Shown here: positions 4,405 through 5,331 of the stretch, piece after piece
Layout of the letters: each line of letters starts with the position of its first letter
How positions within the stretch are numbered: the stretch's first letter is position 1
Origin: Candidatus Sericytochromatia bacterium
GTDB lineage: Bacteria; Cyanobacteriota; Sericytochromatia; UBA7694; JACMQJ01
Reading direction: 5' to 3'
NCBI GenBank assembly: GCA_014377055.1
Contig: JACMQJ010000252.1
Location: forward strand, 1-5,331
Length of the DNA stretch: 5,331 nucleotides
Made by a program: the position numbers and the translations under genes
Notes under the pieces: generated by a model
What the model saw: only the letters and a program-made list of their open reading frames with translations
Databases searched by the model: none
Told to the model about the DNA's origin: nothing

Positions 4405-4434
4405 CCCGCAACCTGCCAATAGGCTAGGTGGGGG
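4405..4434 (+). promoter_or_regulatory. Hairpin covering the ribosome binding site of the DUF4337 gene (IS-end-like)
   Basis: ACCTGCC (4411-4417) pairs with GGC-T-AGGT (4422-4429, one bulged T) around AATA, and outer CCC (4405-4407) can pair with GGG in 4430-4434. The right arm AGGTGGGGG is also the only Shine-Dalgarno-like sequence for the ATG at 4436, so folding would hide it. The GGTGGGGG-TGCACTCAC layout resembles the IS-type ends at 153-168 and 3380-3399. It is either a transposon end that now supplies a start region or an RNA hairpin controlling translation. Confidence 0.35.
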
Positions 4435-4435
4435 A

Positions 4436-5053
4436 ATGCACTCACAATTTCGTTCAAACAACCCCAACTTATCACTAAATCATAAACTATTCCTGCTAAC
4501 ATACCGTTTTAAAAACGGTCTAGAAGAAGGTTTAGTGGAAAAACATGTAGAGCATGAAGGAAATAACTTTGGATTTGCATCTAAAGTGGCATTATTGACA
4601 GCATTATTATCTACTTTAGGACTTTTCTACAGTTACAATCCAGGGAAAACTCTTAGTGATGCTATGATGCTTAAAAATGAGTCAGGAATTTCAAAAACTG
4701 AAGCGGCTAACCAATGGGATTTTTATCAAGCTAAAAGTACAAAACAAACAGTATATGAAGGAATTTTAATTAGCGGTAACTATACTTCTGAAGCTAAAGA
4801 TAAGGATAAAAATAAATTAGAATATTCAGTAAAAAGTTACAACAAAGAAAAAGAAGAAATTCAAAATAAAGCAAAAGAGTTTGAAGAAGAATCTAAGAAA
4901 AAAGATAATTTAAGTGAACAGATGTTGCACCTACATCATAAATGGTCACAGGCTACTACTTCAATACAGATTGCTATCTCTCTTGCAGCGATTACTATTT
5001 TTACAAGTCCTAATATAAAGAACACTAGCAACATTAATCCAAAATCTTTTTAA
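4436..5053 (+). CDS. DUF4337-family inner-membrane protein
   Basis: The 205-residue protein has the layout of DUF4337 proteins: a His/Glu-rich segment (EKHVEHE, 35-41), a first membrane helix (about 48-67, ASKVALLTALLSTLGLFYSY), the conserved NQWDFYQAKSTK motif (92-103), a charged coiled coil (about 126-158, Lys/Glu-rich), a short His segment (LHLHHKW) and a second membrane helix (about 174-191). Function of the family is unknown; it is anchored in the inner membrane with a large hydrophilic loop. Family members usually begin only a few residues before the EKHVEHE-like segment. The first 33 residues here (MHSQFRSNN onward) look non-native and start within an IS-end-like hairpin. An alternative GTG start at 4535 (residue 34), with AGAAGG four bases upstream, would give a normal-length 172-aa protein. 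Confidence 0.8.
   Translation: MHSQFRSNNPNLSLNHKLFLLTYRFKNGLEEGLVEKHVEHEGNNFGFASKVALLTALLSTLGLFYSYNPGKTLSDAMMLKNESGISKTEAANQWDFYQAKSTKQTVYEGILISGNYTSEAKDKDKNKLEYSVKSYNKEKEEIQNKAKEFEEESKKKDNLSEQMLHLHHKWSQATTSIQIAISLAAITIFTSPNIKNTSNINPKSF
4503..4519. repeat. 17-base inverted repeat (ACCGTTTT-A-AAAACGGT)
   Basis: Two perfect 8-base arms flank a single central A. It lies inside the N-terminal extension of the DUF4337 frame and 16 bases before the alternative GTG start at 4535. If that GTG is the true start, the repeat is in the 5' region, where an operator or a transposon left-end hairpin would be plausible. Within a coding region it has no obvious role. Confidence 0.6.
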
Positions 5054-5054
5054 C

Positions 5055-5082
5055 TTGACAAGTTTGTATTATTTTATAATAT
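5055..5082 (+). promoter_or_regulatory. Strong sigma70 promoter for the downstream membrane protein
   Basis: A perfect TTGACA (5055-5060) is followed after 16 bases by TAATAT (5077-5082); an overlapping TATAAT (5075-5080) at 14-base spacing is also present. The -35 starts one base after the DUF4337 stop codon, and the next ATG is 25 bases beyond the -10. The downstream gene is therefore likely to have its own transcription. Confidence 0.7.
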
Positions 5083-5106
5083 AAGAACAATTTAAAGAAA
5101 GAAAAA

Positions 5107-5331
5107 ATGAAAAATTTATTTAATTATTCTGCACTATTGGACTCTATAATTCTTATCTTGTTTTGGTGTAATGTGGCGATTCTTTTACTTTATTGTGTTT
5201 TTCATTTCAACCTGTTTAATATTAATATCCAGACTACAGATTACATGAGAAATGATACTCTTTATTTTGTAATATTTAATGTAATTATAGGCGGATTTTT
5301 AAAATTTGTTAAAAAAATAAATTTTAAAACA
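5107..5331 (+). CDS. Small membrane protein, 3' end beyond the window
   Basis: The ATG at 5107 opens a frame of 75 codons that is still open at the window edge. It begins MKNLFNYSALLDS, followed by a strong membrane helix (about residues 13-33, IILILFWCNVAILLLYCVFH), a polar loop (NIQTTDYMRNDT) and a second hydrophobic segment (about 52-66, LYFVIFNVIIGGFLKF) followed by Lys residues. Two membrane helices with short N- and C-termini and a loop of about 18 residues suggest an inner-membrane protein. The ribosome binding site is weak and purine-rich (AAAGAAAGAAAAA). Its promoter directly follows the DUF4337 gene, 53 bases of gap in total. I recognise no family. Confidence 0.7.
   Translation, partial: MKNLFNYSALLDSIILILFWCNVAILLLYCVFHFNLFNINIQTTDYMRNDTLYFVIFNVIIGGFLKFVKKINFKT

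Noticed and set aside
1..5331. CRISPR array
   Set aside because: No regularly spaced direct repeats are present; repeated sequences are a gene duplication and IS-end-like motifs only.

Overview
The window is very AT-rich (about 30% G+C by eye) with short, widely spaced genes, many broken gene fragments and several IS200/IS605-type hairpin ends. This looks like an eroding accessory region. The DUF4337-type membrane protein, the small Gly-rich secreted protein and an ankyrin-repeat remnant would fit a host-associated gammaproteobacterium (Francisella- or Legionella-like), but nothing here fixes the genus and this is inference.

Layout. (1) 1-170: the 3' end of a plus-strand reading frame whose last codons and stop lie inside a GC-rich hairpin typical of an IS200/IS605 right end. 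(2) 259-905: minus-strand remnants and small genes: a TnpB-like N-terminal fragment (259-531), then a newly called 53-aa acidic ORF (686-847) with a good promoter, and between them a structured stretch (641-729) whose helices are mutually exclusive. (3) 974-1066: a plus-strand fragment with the NEIFV.G.NP pattern of an accessory/phage family. (4) 1151-2230: a probable minus-strand operon of three hypothetical genes (146 aa, then 98 aa, then a 63-aa protein with a cut-off signal peptide), ending at a perfect 12-bp-stem terminator. (5) 2231-3640: gene graveyard holding an ankyrin remnant, a plus-strand frame broken by one stop, a TAA microsatellite, and a decayed second copy of the 98-aa gene interrupted by 176 extra bases and cut off at an IS-end-like sequence. 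(6) 3640-3904: an intact secreted Gly-rich protein gene on the minus strand. (7) 4095-4346: a TnpB-like C-terminal remnant whose tail is encoded by a hairpin. (8) 4405-5331: a DUF4337-family inner-membrane protein, possibly given a new 5' end by an IS-type hairpin, followed by a strong promoter and a small membrane protein that runs off the window.

The genes with the best support as functional are 1790-2230, 1412-1708, 3683-3904, 4436-5053 and 5107-5331. No pathway links them. The main theme is repeated shuffling of small genes by TnpB-type elements. The best candidates for something undescribed are the 53-aa ORF with its switch-like RNA structure and the duplicated 98-aa gene family.
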